Shown: piece by piece, positions 1-8,574 of the stretch
Position numbering within the stretch: the stretch's first letter is position 1
Layout: the number at the start of each line of letters is the position of its first letter
Translations under genes and position numbers: made by a program
Source of the DNA: Streptomyces sp. CB02959
GTDB taxonomy: Bacteria > Actinomycetota > Actinomycetes > Streptomycetales > Streptomycetaceae
Assembly (NCBI RefSeq): GCF_002803155.1
Contig: NZ_NNBP01000018.1
Coordinates: forward strand, 149,027-213,026
Reading direction: 5' to 3'
DNA: 64,000 nt
Notes under the pieces: generated by a model
The model's input: the letters and a program-made list of their open reading frames with translations, nothing else
What the model was told of the DNA's origin: nothing
The model's database searches: none

Positions 1-1495
1 GGCCGGTGAGGGTGAGGTAGCCGTCGGCGTCGAGGGCACCGAGGTCGCCGGTGGCCAGCCAGCCGTCCTGGTCGGTGGCCGGGCGGACGGCGCTGCGGGC
101 GGCGTCCCAGTAGCCGGCGAAGACGTGGGCGCCGCGGAGGAGGACCTCGCCGTCGTCGGCGATGCGGACGGAGCTGCCGGGCAGCGGCCAGCCGACCGTG
201 CCGATGCGCGGGCGGAGCGGTGGGGTGACGGTGCTCGCGGCGGTGGTCTCCGTCAGGCCGTAGCCCTCGAAGACCTCGATGCCGGCGCCGGAGTAGAAGG
301 CGGCGAGGCGGTGGCCCAGCGGGGAGCCGCCGCAGATCGCGTAGCGGACCCTGCCTCCGAGGGCGGTGCGGATCCGGCGGTAGACGAGCGGGTCGTAGAG
401 CTTGCGGGCGGCCTTGAGGGCGACGCCGGGGCCGGGCCCCGTCCCGTGCTCCCTGGCCTCGACGGCCTCTCCGTAGGCGCGGGCGACGCGGGCCGCGCGG
501 TCGAAGGAGGTGGCCCGGCCCATCTTCTCGGCGGTGGCGCGGCCGGTGTTGAAGACCTTCTCCAGGACGTACGGGATGGCGAGGAGGAAGGTGGGCCGGA
601 AGGCGGCGAGGTCGGCGAGGAGTTCGTCGGTCTGGAGGCTGGCGGCGTGGCCGAGGCGGACCCGGGCGCGCAGGCAGCCGATGGCGACCATGCGGCCGAA
701 GACGTGCGAGAGGGGGAGGAACAGGAGTGTCGCGGCGGGCTCCTCGCTGACCGACGTGAAGACGGGGTGCAGGAGGGCGATGGCGTTGTCGACCTCGGCG
801 AAGAAGTTGGCGTGGGTGAGGGCGCAGCCCTTGGGGTTGCCGGTGGTGCCGGAGGTGTAGACGAGGGTGGCCAGGACGTGGGGGGTGAGGGTGGCGCGGC
901 GTTCTTCCACCACCTCGTCGGGAAGGTCCCGACCGGCGTCGACGAGCTGGGCGATCGCGCCGGTGCTGAGCTGCCAGAGGTGGTCGAGGGCGGGGAGCCG
1001 GCCGCGGATCTGGCTGATCAGGCGGGCCTCGTCGACGGTCTCGACGACGCAGGCGCGGGCCGTCGCGTCGTGCAGGATCCACTGCGCCTGATGGGCGGAG
1101 GAGGTGGGGTAGAGGGGGACGGTGACCAGGCCGGCGGCCCAGGCGGCGAAGTCGACGAGGGTCCACTCGTAGGTCGTCCGGGCCATGATCGCGAGCCGGT
1201 CGCCCGGGCGGAGGCCGTGCGCGATCAGACCCTTGGCGACGGCGCGGACCTCCGCGGCGAACTCGGCGGAGGTGAGGTCGCGCCAGGCGCCGTCGGGCTG
1301 CTTGCGGGAGAGGACGGTGGCGTGCGGGGCCTCGGTGGCGTTGGTGAAGGGGATGTCGCCGAGCGAGCCGGTGCGGACGGGCGGGGCGAGGGCGGGTACG
1401 GAGACCTCGCGGACGGTGCCGTCGAGCAACGTCTTGTGGGGGGAGGTGAGTTGGGGTGCGGGGGTGAGTGGGGGTGCACTGTCCTGGTTGAACAC
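1..1495 (-). CDS. Long-chain fatty-acid--CoA ligase (AMP-dependent synthetase), 3' end outside window
   Basis: Activates fatty acids to acyl-CoA through an acyl-adenylate. I translated the minus strand from a GTG at 1495, which has a GAGGAG ribosome site just upstream; the frame stays open to the window edge (about 498 codons). The adenylate-forming signature YTSGTTGNPKG is encoded near 831-866 (about residue 210-222). The late motif ATGDLGALDADGYL is encoded at 18-58, so only the C-terminal lid domain is missing. Family members have about 600 residues. The TetR gene at 2017-2697 lies upstream in the same orientation, and both have a similar 22-bp element upstream, so that TetR may control this gene (inference). 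Confidence 0.9.
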   Translation of the reverse strand, partial: MFNQDSAPPLTPAPQLTSPHKTLLDGTVREVSVPALAPPVRTGSLGDIPFTNATEAPHATVLSRKQPDGAWRDLTSAEFAAEVRAVAKGLIAHGLRPGDRLAIMARTTYEWTLVDFAAWAAGLVTVPLYPTSSAHQAQWILHDATARACVVETVDEARLISQIRGRLPALDHLWQLSTGAIAQLVDAGRDLPDEVVEERRATLTPHVLATLVYTSGTTGNPKGCALTHANFFAEVDNAIALLHPVFTSVSEEPAATLLFLPLSHVFGRMVAIGCLRARVRLGHAASLQTDELLADLAAFRPTFLLAIPYVLEKVFNTGRATAEKMGRATSFDRAARVARAYGEAVEAREHGTGPGPGVALKAARKLYDPLVYRRIRTALGGRVRYAICGGSPLGHRLAAFYSGAGIEVFEGYGLTETTAASTVTPPLRPRIGTVGWPLPGSSVRIADDGEVLLRGAHVFAGYWDAARSAVRPATDQDGWLATGDLGALDADGYLTLTG

Positions 1496-1860
1496 GAGCG
1501 GCTCCTCGGTGTTGCGCGCTGGTGTTGCGGGGTGCGGGTACGGGTGCGGAGGTGTTGGGGGGGAAGTGGGTGGGTGGGTGAGGTGTGCGCGGCGCCCCAT
1601 ATGTACGGGCGCCTGACGCGTGCGGCCGCCCGCGTATGCGGCTGTCCCGCCGTGGTCGCCGCGGGGTCGCCTGCGGGGTGGTTCGCCCCCGGCTGACGGG
1701 TGGAGGCCGGCGGAGCTGCCGCGGGATCCTTCCTCGGTGCCGGTCGGCCACGCGGGCGCGTCCCGCGGTGGGCGTGGCCGGGTGCGGGTGGCCCACCTGT
1801 GCGGCGGCGGAACGCGGCGGATGCAGCAAGGCACCGGCCCCTTTCAGCGCTGACCCGAAG

Positions 1861-1882
1861 GTAACCTTACTGCGCGGTAAAT
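1861..1882. promoter_or_regulatory. Candidate TetR operator, copy A
   Basis: This 22-bp element has GTAACCTTAC followed by GCGGTAAAT. It matches 19 of 22 positions of the element at 2733-2754 read on the other strand. It contains TTAC-N6-GTAA half-sites. It lies about 365 bp upstream of the acyl-CoA ligase start and downstream of tetR, so it would act on the ligase promoter. Seen in sequence; binding is inferred. Confidence 0.5.
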
Positions 1883-1905
1883 TTACGCCCGGTGCCGACT
1901 TCCAG

Positions 1906-1928
1906 CCAATGCCCTTGCAGGGCATTGG
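1906..1928. repeat. Perfect 9-bp inverted repeat, loop of 5
   Basis: CCAATGCCC and GGGCATTGG flank TTGCA. It sits between operator-like copy A and the TetR terminator hairpin, upstream of the acyl-CoA ligase. It may be a second operator or an RNA stem. The remaining intergenic sequence from 1496 to 1860 shows no supported gene. Confidence 0.4.
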
Positions 1929-1952
1929 TCTGCGGCCGCGGGATTTCGACGC

Positions 1953-1993
1953 GCCCCGCCCCCGCCCGGGACGCGTCCGGACGGGGGCGGGGC
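1953..1993 (-). terminator. GC-rich hairpin downstream of tetR
   Basis: Arms 1953-1969 and 1977-1993 are 17 bp long with one mismatch. The hairpin lies 24 bp after the stop of the TetR gene (minus strand). It has no T tract, which is common for Streptomyces terminators. Confidence 0.6.
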
Positions 1994-2016
1994 GGGGGCA
2001 AGCGCCGTCGGTGGCG

Positions 2017-2697
2017 TCAGGCCGGGGTCCAGCGCTCGCCGCGCATGAGGCGGCCGAGACCGGACCAGGCGAAGTTCATCAGGGTGTCGGCGGCCTCCTC
2101 GGCCGTCGGCCGTGCGCCTTCGCCGGAGGGCCCGAAGGCCGACGCGCCGTCGGCGGTGCGGGCGTTGGCCCACTCGGCGAGCGATTCGGCGGCGCCGACG
2201 AGGGCGTGGGCCAGGCCCGCCACCTCGCGGTCGGCCAGTTCGCCGGCGCAGCCCGCCTCCTTCGCGGCGGCCGCGATCAGCCCGGTGACGAACCGGACGA
2301 TCTCCGCCCGCATCGCGGCCACTTCGACCGCGAACGACTCCCCCTGGGTCCGCGCCTGCTGGTGCAGTACCGCCCAGCCGTCGGGGTGTTCGGCGGTGTG
2401 GGCGAAGAAGCCGGTCAGGCCGCTCCAGAGTTGGCGGTCGGCGGCGGCGTCCCGCTCCACGGCGGCGGTCACGGCCGCCACCAGGGCCACGGACTCGCGC
2501 CGGATGACCGCGTTGAAGAGGTCTTCCTTGGAGTTGAGGTAGAGGTAGACCAGGGGCTTGGAGACGCCGGCGAGTTCGGCGATCTCGTCCATGGAGGCCG
2601 CCCGGTACCCGCGCCGTGCGAACGTCCGCACCGCGGCGTCCATCATCTGCCGCTCCCGGACCGCCCGCGGCACCCGCTTGCTCTTGGCAGCTCCCAC
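2017..2697 (-). CDS. TetR/AcrR family transcriptional regulator
   Basis: A 226-residue one-component repressor. Residues of about 12-60 form the TetR helix-turn-helix, ending in GVSKPLVYLYLNSKEDLF. The C-terminal ligand domain is not assignable to a known ligand. The gene lies upstream of a long-chain acyl-CoA ligase on the same strand. Near-identical 22-bp elements sit in its own promoter (2733-2754) and before the ligase (1861-1882), which suggests autoregulation and control of fatty-acid activation, possibly with acyl-CoA as ligand (inference). Confidence 0.85.
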   Translation of the reverse strand: MGAAKSKRVPRAVRERQMMDAAVRTFARRGYRAASMDEIAELAGVSKPLVYLYLNSKEDLFNAVIRRESVALVAAVTAAVERDAAADRQLWSGLTGFFAHTAEHPDGWAVLHQQARTQGESFAVEVAAMRAEIVRFVTGLIAAAAKEAGCAGELADREVAGLAHALVGAAESLAEWANARTADGASAFGPSGEGARPTAEEAADTLMNFAWSGLGRLMRGERWTPA

Positions 2698-2732
2698 CCT
2701 GAAGACCCTCCATCATCCCGCCCGTTTACGGC

Positions 2733-2754
2733 ATTTACCGCAAAGTAAGTTTAC
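2733..2754. promoter_or_regulatory. Candidate TetR operator, copy B
   Basis: On the minus strand this reads GTAAACTTAC, then two bases, then GCGGTAAAT. A further GTTTAC half-site lies at 2724-2729. It sits 36-57 bp upstream of the tetR start, as expected for an autoregulatory operator, and about 100 bp before the divergent hydrolase gene. Confidence 0.5.
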
Positions 2755-2855
2755 GATCTTCACCCTCCCCGCCGGCCCACTTGACGAGCGGCGGGCATGG
2801 CGAGACGATACGGTTCGTTGCGTTGATGGATATCGGGATTTCAGGAGGTCTGCGC

Positions 2856-3773
2856 ATGTCACAGCGGGGTTCGGCGGGTGCGCCGGTGGTCGAGGAGCAC
2901 TTCGTCCAGGCCGCTCCGGGGGTCCGGTTGTGGACCGAGCAGCGGGGGCCGCTCGACGCGCCCCCGCTGCTGCTGGTCATGGGCGCGCAGGCCACCGGTG
3001 TCGGCTGGCCGGAGCCGCTGGTGGACGCGCTGGCCGCGCACCACCGGGTGATCCGTTACGACCACCGGGACACCGGCCGCTCCACCTGGTCGTTCGAGGA
3101 CCGGCCGTACCGGATCGCCGACCTCGCCGCCGACGTGGTCGCCGTGCTGGACGGGCTCGGTGTCGACCGCGCGCATCTCGTCGGGCTGTCGCTGGGCGGC
3201 ATGCTGGCCCAGATGGTCCTCGCCGACCATCCGGACCGGCTGCTCAGCGCCACCCTGATGGGCACCGGCGCGCTCAGCACCGTCCCGTACACCCGGCCCG
3301 ACGGCTCCACCGTCCCGGTGGACGAGCTGCCGGGCATCGCGCCGGAGGTGCTGGAGATGTGGGCCCGGCCGGTCGTCGACCACGGTGAAGAGGCCGAGAT
3401 CGAGCGCCGGATCGCGCACTGGCGGGTGCTCGCCGGTGGGCTGCTGCCGTTCGACGCGGCGTACTACCGCGATCTGGAGCGCCGGGTCGTCGCGCACACC
3501 GGGCACTACCGCGTGGGCACCGCCCACGGGCGCGCCGACGACGGCGGGATGCTCCGCACCGAGGAGCTGGCGCGGAACACGGTGCCGACGCTGGTGGTCT
3601 GCGCCCCGGCCGAGCCGGTGTTCCCGCCGCCGCATCCGCAGCACCTCGCACAGGCGGTCGGGGGCGCGGAGCTGGTGGAGGTCCCGGGGATGGGGCATGC
3701 GCTGCCGCCGGCGGTCCACCGGCCGCTGGTGGACGCGATCCTGGCGCACACCGGGGCGGTCCGGGGGCGGTGA
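2856..3773 (+). CDS. Alpha/beta-fold hydrolase
   Basis: A 305-residue hydrolase. The nucleophile elbow GLSLG places the catalytic serine near residue 112. The late histidine is in the GMGHALPP segment. The usual acidic turn reads APAEPVFP, so glutamate may replace the common aspartate. The start at 2856 is preceded by AGGAGG; upstream in-frame starts lack this. It is divergent from tetR. It resembles RdmC-type esterases of the family, but the substrate cannot be told. Confidence 0.85.
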   Translation: MSQRGSAGAPVVEEHFVQAAPGVRLWTEQRGPLDAPPLLLVMGAQATGVGWPEPLVDALAAHHRVIRYDHRDTGRSTWSFEDRPYRIADLAADVVAVLDGLGVDRAHLVGLSLGGMLAQMVLADHPDRLLSATLMGTGALSTVPYTRPDGSTVPVDELPGIAPEVLEMWARPVVDHGEEAEIERRIAHWRVLAGGLLPFDAAYYRDLERRVVAHTGHYRVGTAHGRADDGGMLRTEELARNTVPTLVVCAPAEPVFPPPHPQHLAQAVGGAELVEVPGMGHALPPAVHRPLVDAILAHTGAVRGR

Positions 3774-3893
3774 CGGCCGCCCGCCCGGCCCGCGGCCCCG
3801 CGGGTGCACACGGCGGCGCCCCCGCGGCCTCGTACGGGCTGCGGGGGCGCTGTCGGGTGCGGCGGCGGGGCCGGACGGCCCCGGTGGGCGGCG

Positions 3894-5264
3894 TCAGGCC
3901 GCGGCGGTGGCCGGCTCGCGCTCGGTGACGGGCTCGGCGGCGGCGGTGTCGGCGCCGGAGTCGCCGATGCGGATGCTGGTGGCGCTGGCGTAGGCGTCGC
4001 GGTCCAGGATCTTCTCCCGGGCGGAGACCAGGATCGGGATGACGGACTGGCCGGCCACGTTGGTGGCGGTCCGCATCATGTCCAGGATCGGGTCGATGGC
4101 CATGAGCAGGCCGACGCCCTCCAGGGGGAGGCCCAGCGTGGACAGGGTCAGGGTCAGCATGACCGTGGCGCCGGTGAGGCCGGCGGTGGCGGCGGAGCCG
4201 ATGACCGAGACGAAGGCGATCAGGACGTAGTCGGCGATGCTCAGGTGGACGTTGAAGATCTGCGCGATGAAGATCGCGGCGATCGCCGGGTAGATCGAGG
4301 CGCAGCCGTCCATCTTGGTCGTCGAGCCGAACGGCACCGCGAAGGAGGCGTACTCCTTCGGCACACCGAGGCGCTCGGTGACCTTCTGGGTGACCGGCAT
4401 GGTGCCGACCGAGGAGCGGGAGACGAAGGCCAGCTGGATGGCGGGCCAGGCACCGCGGAAGAACTGGAGCGGGTTGACCTTGGCGACGGTCGAGAGCAGC
4501 AGCGGGTAGACGACGAAGAGGACCAGCGCGCAGCCGACGTAGATGTCGACGGTGAAGGTCGCGTACTTGCCGATGAGGTTCCAGCCGTAGGTGGCGATGG
4601 CGTGGCCGATGAGGCCGACGGTGCCGATCGGGGCCAGGCGGATGACCCACCACAGGGCCTTCTGGAGCAGTTCCAGGACGGCGCGGCTGAGCTTGAGGAC
4701 CGGTTCGGCCTTGTCGCCGAGCTGGAGCGCGGCGATGCCGGCGACGGCCGCGATGAAGACGATCTGCAGGACGTTGAGCTCGGTGAACGGCGTGATGACG
4801 TCGGTGGGGACGATGCCGGTGAGGAAGTCGATCCAGGAGCCGGTGTGCTGGGGGAGCTTGCCGTCCTTGGGGGTCAGCCCGGTGCCCGCGCCGGGGTGCG
4901 TCAGCAGGCCGATGGCCAGGCCGATCGCGACCGCGATGAGCGAGGTGACCATGAACCACAGCAGGGTGCGGGTGGCCAGTCGCGCGGCGTTGTTGACCTG
5001 CCGCAGGTTGGTGATCGAGACCAGGATCGCGAAGAAGACCAGGGGGGCGACGGCCAGCTTCAGCAGCTGGACGAAGAGGTCGCCGATGTGCTCCAGGGTG
5101 GAGCCGAGCCAGCCGACGTCACCGCTCTTGGCGACCCAGCCGAGCACCACGCCGAGGACGAGGCCGGCCAGGATCTGCACCCAGAACGGGATCTTGGGTA
5201 TTCGGGAGGTCTTCGGGGTCTGGGGCGCCTCGGCGGGCGCGGGGGTCTGGGCAGACGTGGACAA
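3894..5264 (-). CDS. Dicarboxylate/amino acid:cation symporter (DAACS family)
   Basis: A membrane carrier of about 456 residues that imports C4-dicarboxylates or acidic amino acids with sodium ions or protons. The family re-entrant hairpin motif appears as SSVGTMPVT, and the substrate/cation motif appears as STTKMDG. Eight or so hydrophobic segments follow a short proline-rich N-terminus. The preferred start is the TTG at 5264, with GGAG eight bases upstream; a longer frame to 5414 is not supported by its composition. The long upstream region holds direct repeats at 5505-5533. Confidence 0.9.
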   Translation of the reverse strand: MSTSAQTPAPAEAPQTPKTSRIPKIPFWVQILAGLVLGVVLGWVAKSGDVGWLGSTLEHIGDLFVQLLKLAVAPLVFFAILVSITNLRQVNNAARLATRTLLWFMVTSLIAVAIGLAIGLLTHPGAGTGLTPKDGKLPQHTGSWIDFLTGIVPTDVITPFTELNVLQIVFIAAVAGIAALQLGDKAEPVLKLSRAVLELLQKALWWVIRLAPIGTVGLIGHAIATYGWNLIGKYATFTVDIYVGCALVLFVVYPLLLSTVAKVNPLQFFRGAWPAIQLAFVSRSSVGTMPVTQKVTERLGVPKEYASFAVPFGSTTKMDGCASIYPAIAAIFIAQIFNVHLSIADYVLIAFVSVIGSAATAGLTGATVMLTLTLSTLGLPLEGVGLLMAIDPILDMMRTATNVAGQSVIPILVSAREKILDRDAYASATSIRIGDSGADTAAAEPVTEREPATAAA

Positions 5265-5504
5265 CGGACACACTCCGGGAACGGGAAGGCGTGGAGACGC
5301 GAGGCGTCGGGAACGGCATGACGTGGCGCCAGGAGGTCCGTGCGTAGAGACAGGATCTCCGGCCGCTGGGGAACGGGTCAGCGGCGGCAACAGGCCGCGG
5401 ACATACAGCGGCAAAGATCGACGTGCAGGCGCACCACGAGCGGGACGCTCATGGGATTCGCGGGCGCGGCTGCGGTCTTCATGACAAGCACGTTAACACT
5501 TGAA

Positions 5505-5533
5505 CTTTGAGGAACCCAAAGAAAATCTTTGAG
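5505..5533. promoter_or_regulatory. Direct repeat CTTTGAG, 22 bp apart
   Basis: CTTTGAG occurs at 5505-5511 and 5527-5533, two helical turns apart, with a CAAAG inverse copy between them. The stretch is unusually AT-rich for this genome and lies upstream of the symporter gene. It may be a regulator site or part of its promoter. The rest of 5265-5500 shows no supported gene. Confidence 0.35.
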
Positions 5534-5583
5534 TCGTGATGAGGGTGGACGGGACGGGGCAATATCGGCGGGACCGCGCAAAA

Positions 5584-5627
5584 CGGCGCCCGGTGTGCGG
5601 AGTTGGGACTCCGCGCACCGGGCGCCG
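5584..5627 (-). terminator. Strong terminator hairpin after the DUF4229 gene
   Basis: Arms 5584-5603 and 5608-5627 are 20 bp long with one mismatch and a TGGG loop. The hairpin lies 70 bp downstream of the minus-strand stop at 5698 and can also insulate the divergent symporter promoter. Confidence 0.75.
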
Positions 5628-5697
5628 GACGGGGGTGGGGAACGGACGGCGCGCCGACGTGACGCGTCTTACAGTCCGGAGGGAGCGGGGGTCGGGC

Positions 5698-5985
5698 CTA
5701 CAGCCCGTCCTCCATGCGCTGGTTGGCCGCGAGGCGCTCCTTCTGGCGGTCCACCTTGGCCACGATCTGCTCGGACATCGCGTCCCGCTGCTTGCGCAGC
5801 AGCACGAAGCTGAGCGGCGCGGAGATCACGATGGCGAGGAGGAGCATCCAGACGAGGTTGGAGTTGCCGACGCCGATCGGGATGATCTGGAAGTACGCCA
5901 GCACCCACACGACGGCGAAGCTGGCGGCGAACAGGCCGATGCGAAGGGCGGTGTAGCGGAGCGTCGCGAACTGGGGGCTACTCAC
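5698..5985 (-). CDS. DUF4229 family small membrane protein
   Basis: A 95-residue protein with two hydrophobic helices (about residues 12-33 and 43-65). A charged, helical C-terminal tail is rich in K, R, Q and E and starts at LRKQRDAMSEQ. The start is the GTG at 5985, giving MSSPQFATLRY; upstream AGAAGG acts as ribosome site. This layout fits the actinobacterial DUF4229 family. It lies just downstream of the menaquinone gene mqnE and the acetyltransferase on the same strand. Function is unknown. Confidence 0.75.
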   Translation of the reverse strand: MSSPQFATLRYTALRIGLFAASFAVVWVLAYFQIIPIGVGNSNLVWMLLLAIVISAPLSFVLLRKQRDAMSEQIVAKVDRQKERLAANQRMEDGL

Positions 5986-6080
5986 GGTCGGGACCTTCTT
6001 CTCAACGGCAACCGAAAGGGTCTCCGTCCAGTCAAGCACAGGACGCTGGGCGATCTTCCGGGCCCCCGCCCGAGGGCGGT

Positions 6081-6605
6081 TCAGGCCAGGTCCAGCCACA
6101 TCGTGACGTCGTCCCGGAAGTCGCCGTCGGCGAGCTTGATCGCGCGGGGAGCACGGCCGATCTCCTGGTAGCCGCAGGCTTCGTAGAAGCGGGACAGACC
6201 GGTGCCGCCGCGGCAGGTGAGGCGCAGTCCGATGATGCCGTCGATGCCGCGGGCGGCGTCGGCGACCGCGGCCATCAGGGCGCGGCCGACGCCCCGGCCC
6301 TGGAGGGCGGGGCGGACCATCACGGTGTAGACCCACAGCCAGTGGGTGGACATCCCGTGCCAGTTGAAGGTGAGGAACGCGGTGGCCGCGACCCGGCCGC
6401 CGCCGTCCCGGCCGACGAGCAGCCGCTCGCGGCCGTCGGCCATCGCCGCGAGGTGGCGGACGAGGCCGGCGCGGGTGTCCTTCGGGGCCACCGGCGGAAC
6501 GAAACCGACCGCGCCGCCCGCGTTGGCGACCTCCGCCCACAACGCGCAGATCCCGTCGCGGACCTCCGGGGTGACGGCCGGGTCCAGCTCGAAGCGCACG
6601 CTCAT
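6081..6605 (-). CDS. GNAT family N-acetyltransferase
   Basis: A 174-residue acyl-CoA-dependent acetyltransferase. The acetyl-CoA pyrophosphate loop is seen as RPALQGRGVGRALM (about residues 97-110). The substrate is unknown. It starts 43 bp after the mqnE stop and probably shares its transcript. Confidence 0.85.
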   Translation of the reverse strand: MSVRFELDPAVTPEVRDGICALWAEVANAGGAVGFVPPVAPKDTRAGLVRHLAAMADGRERLLVGRDGGGRVAATAFLTFNWHGMSTHWLWVYTVMVRPALQGRGVGRALMAAVADAARGIDGIIGLRLTCRGGTGLSRFYEACGYQEIGRAPRAIKLADGDFRDDVTMWLDLA

Positions 6606-6648
6606 GGAGCGGGACCCTACCGGGGCCCCGCGGGGCCCCGGGACATGA

Positions 6649-7824
6649 TCAGAGCCGCATCGGCTGCGGGGACTCGCGGCGCTCCGCGTCGGGGCCGGGG
6701 TACTCGCGGATGGTCTCGTAGCGGGTGTTGCGCTCGACGGGGCGGAAGCCGGCGTCGCGGATCAGGTCCAGCAGGTCGTCGCGGGTGAGCTTGTTCGGCG
6801 TGCCGTAGTTGTCCGCGTCGTGCGTGATCTTGTACTCGACGACCGAGCCGTCCATGTCGTCCGCGCCGTGCTGAAGGGCGAGCTGGGCGGTCTGGACGCC
6901 GTGCATCACCCAGAAGACCTTGACGTGCGGGACGTTGTCGAAGAGGAGCCGGGAGACCGCGAAGGTCTTCAGGGCCTCGGCGCCGCTGGCCATCGTGGTC
7001 CGGGCCTGGAGCTTGTTGCGGACCTTGCCGTCCTGCATGTCCACGAAGTCGTGCTGGTACCGCAGCGGGATGAAGACCTGGAAGCCCCCGGTCTCGTCCT
7101 GGAGTTCACGCAGCCGCAGGACGTGGTCGACGCGGTGGCGGGGCTCCTCGATGTGCCCGTAGAGCATGGTGCAGGGGGTCTTGAGGCCCTTTTCGTGGGC
7201 GAGGCGGTGGATCCGCGACCAGTCCTCCCAGTGGGTGGCGTGGTCGACGATGTGCTGCCGGACCTCCCAGTCGAAGATCTCGGCGCCGCCGCCGGTCAGC
7301 GACTCCAGGCCGGCGTCGATCAGCTCGTCGAGGATCTCGGAGGCGGACAGCCCGGAGATGGTCTCGAAGTGGTGGATCTCGGTGGCGGTGAACGCCTTGA
7401 GGGAGACGTTCGGCAGCGCGTTCTTCAGCTCCCGCAGCGAGCGCGGGTAGTAGCGCCACGGCAGGGTCGGGTGCAGGCCGTTGACGATGTGCAGCTCGGT
7501 GAGGTTGTCGTTCTCCATCGCCTTGGCGAGGCGGACGGCCTCCTCGATGCGCATGGTGTACGCGTCCTTCTCGCCCGGCTTGCGCTGGAACGAGCAGTAC
7601 GCGCAGGACGCGGTGCACACGTTCGTCATGTTGAGGTGGCGGTTGACGTTGAAGTGGACGGCGTCGCCGTTCTTCCGGGTCCGCACCTCATGGGCGAGGC
7701 CGCCCAGCCAGGCCAGGTCGTCGGACTCGTAGAGGGCGATTCCGTCCTCGCGGGTCAGCCGCTCGCCGGCGTGGACCTTCGCCTCCAGCTCGCGCTTGAG
7801 GCCGGCATCCATCGACGCAGCCAT
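6649..7824 (-). CDS. mqnE: Aminofutalosine synthase MqnE (radical SAM)
   Basis: Makes 6-amino-6-deoxyfutalosine in the futalosine route to menaquinone. The radical SAM cluster motif CxxxCxYC appears as CTASCAYC near residue 70, after HFNVNRHLNMTNVC. The length of 391 residues fits the family. The start at 7824 (MAASMDAG) has GGAGG upstream; a 6-codon longer start at 7842 is less likely. Other menaquinone genes lie close by (UbiX-like 8706-9440, mqnP, UbiD-like). Confidence 0.95.
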   Translation of the reverse strand: MAASMDAGLKRELEAKVHAGERLTREDGIALYESDDLAWLGGLAHEVRTRKNGDAVHFNVNRHLNMTNVCTASCAYCSFQRKPGEKDAYTMRIEEAVRLAKAMENDNLTELHIVNGLHPTLPWRYYPRSLRELKNALPNVSLKAFTATEIHHFETISGLSASEILDELIDAGLESLTGGGAEIFDWEVRQHIVDHATHWEDWSRIHRLAHEKGLKTPCTMLYGHIEEPRHRVDHVLRLRELQDETGGFQVFIPLRYQHDFVDMQDGKVRNKLQARTTMASGAEALKTFAVSRLLFDNVPHVKVFWVMHGVQTAQLALQHGADDMDGSVVEYKITHDADNYGTPNKLTRDDLLDLIRDAGFRPVERNTRYETIREYPGPDAERRESPQPMRL

Positions 7825-7860
7825 CGGGTCGCCTCCCACCATCTCTGTCTGTCACCGGCC

Positions 7861-7874
7861 GTTTCACGTGAAAC
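7861..7874. promoter_or_regulatory. parS site (ParB binding)
   Basis: GTTTCACGTGAAAC is a perfect 14-bp palindrome identical to the consensus parS of Streptomyces, where ParB binds and spreads to organise origin-proximal DNA. It lies in the gap between mqnE and the Lrp/AsnC gene. Such sites cluster around oriC, so the window is probably within several hundred kilobases of the origin (inference). Confidence 0.9.
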
Positions 7875-7990
7875 GCTGGCCTTTTCCTGCGAAAAACGGG
7901 CTTCGCCGAGCCTACTCCCCCGGTTCCGCGGCGGGCGGAGGCCCCTTGGCAGTGACCCGGGCCCCCGTCCGCCGTCGGTGCGCACCCTGC

Positions 7991-8449
7991 TCAGTCGACC
8001 TCTTCGGGGAGTTCGCCGACGCGGTTCTCCCACTTGGTGGAGAGCACGATCGTGGTCCGCGTACGGGAGACGCCCTTGGTGCCGGACAGCCGCCGGATGG
8101 TGCGCTCCAGCCCGTCGACGTCGCCGACCCGGACCTTGAGCATGTAGGAGTCGTCGCCGGCGATGAACCAGCAGTCCTCGATCTCCTCCAGGTCCTTGAG
8201 CCGGCGGGCGACGTCCTCGTGGTCGGCGGCGTCCGACAGGGAGATGCCGACCAGGGCCGTGACGCCGAGTCCGAGCGCGGCGGCGTTGACCGTCGCGCGG
8301 TAACCGGTGATCACTCCGGCCGCTTCGAGGCGGTTGATCCGGTCCGTGACGCTGGGGCCGGAGAGGCCGACGAGCCGGCCGAGCTCCGCGTACGAGGCCC
8401 TGCCGTTCTCGCGAAGTGCCTGAATGAGCTGCCTATCCACCGCGTCCAT
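7991..8449 (-). CDS. Lrp/AsnC family transcriptional regulator
   Basis: A 152-residue regulator. An N-terminal winged helix (MDAVDRQLIQALRENGRAS to about residue 60) precedes a RAM ligand-binding domain. The start at 8449 gives the usual family N-terminus; the open frame to 8533 is upstream sequence. It sits between mqnE and ubiX and is divergent from a tiny gene at 8575. Amino-acid-type ligand is expected from the family, but the target genes are unknown. Confidence 0.88.
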   Translation of the reverse strand: MDAVDRQLIQALRENGRASYAELGRLVGLSGPSVTDRINRLEAAGVITGYRATVNAAALGLGVTALVGISLSDAADHEDVARRLKDLEEIEDCWFIAGDDSYMLKVRVGDVDGLERTIRRLSGTKGVSRTRTTIVLSTKWENRVGELPEEVD

Positions 8450-8486
8450 GCCCTCAAGCCTTCCAATCTTTCCGCTTTTCTGCGTT

Positions 8487-8512
8487 CTGCATGTAGAATC
8501 TAAGGCATACAG
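8487..8512. promoter_or_regulatory. Imperfect dyad in the AsnC upstream region
   Basis: CTGCATG at 8487-8493 faces CATACAG at 8506-8512. The dyad lies in an AT-rich patch between the divergent AsnC gene and the small gene, a usual place for an autoregulatory Lrp-type site. Binding is inferred only. Confidence 0.3.
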
Positions 8513-8574
8513 GGTCCGAGCCCTGTGATTCATTTAGAACGATCAAGGACGATCTTTCAACAGGAGTTGTCACC

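Noticed and set aside
125..1696. Long plus-strand ORF opposite the acyl-CoA ligase
   Set aside because: It is the antisense shadow of a clear synthetase; it has poor codon use, no ribosome site and G/A/V low complexity.
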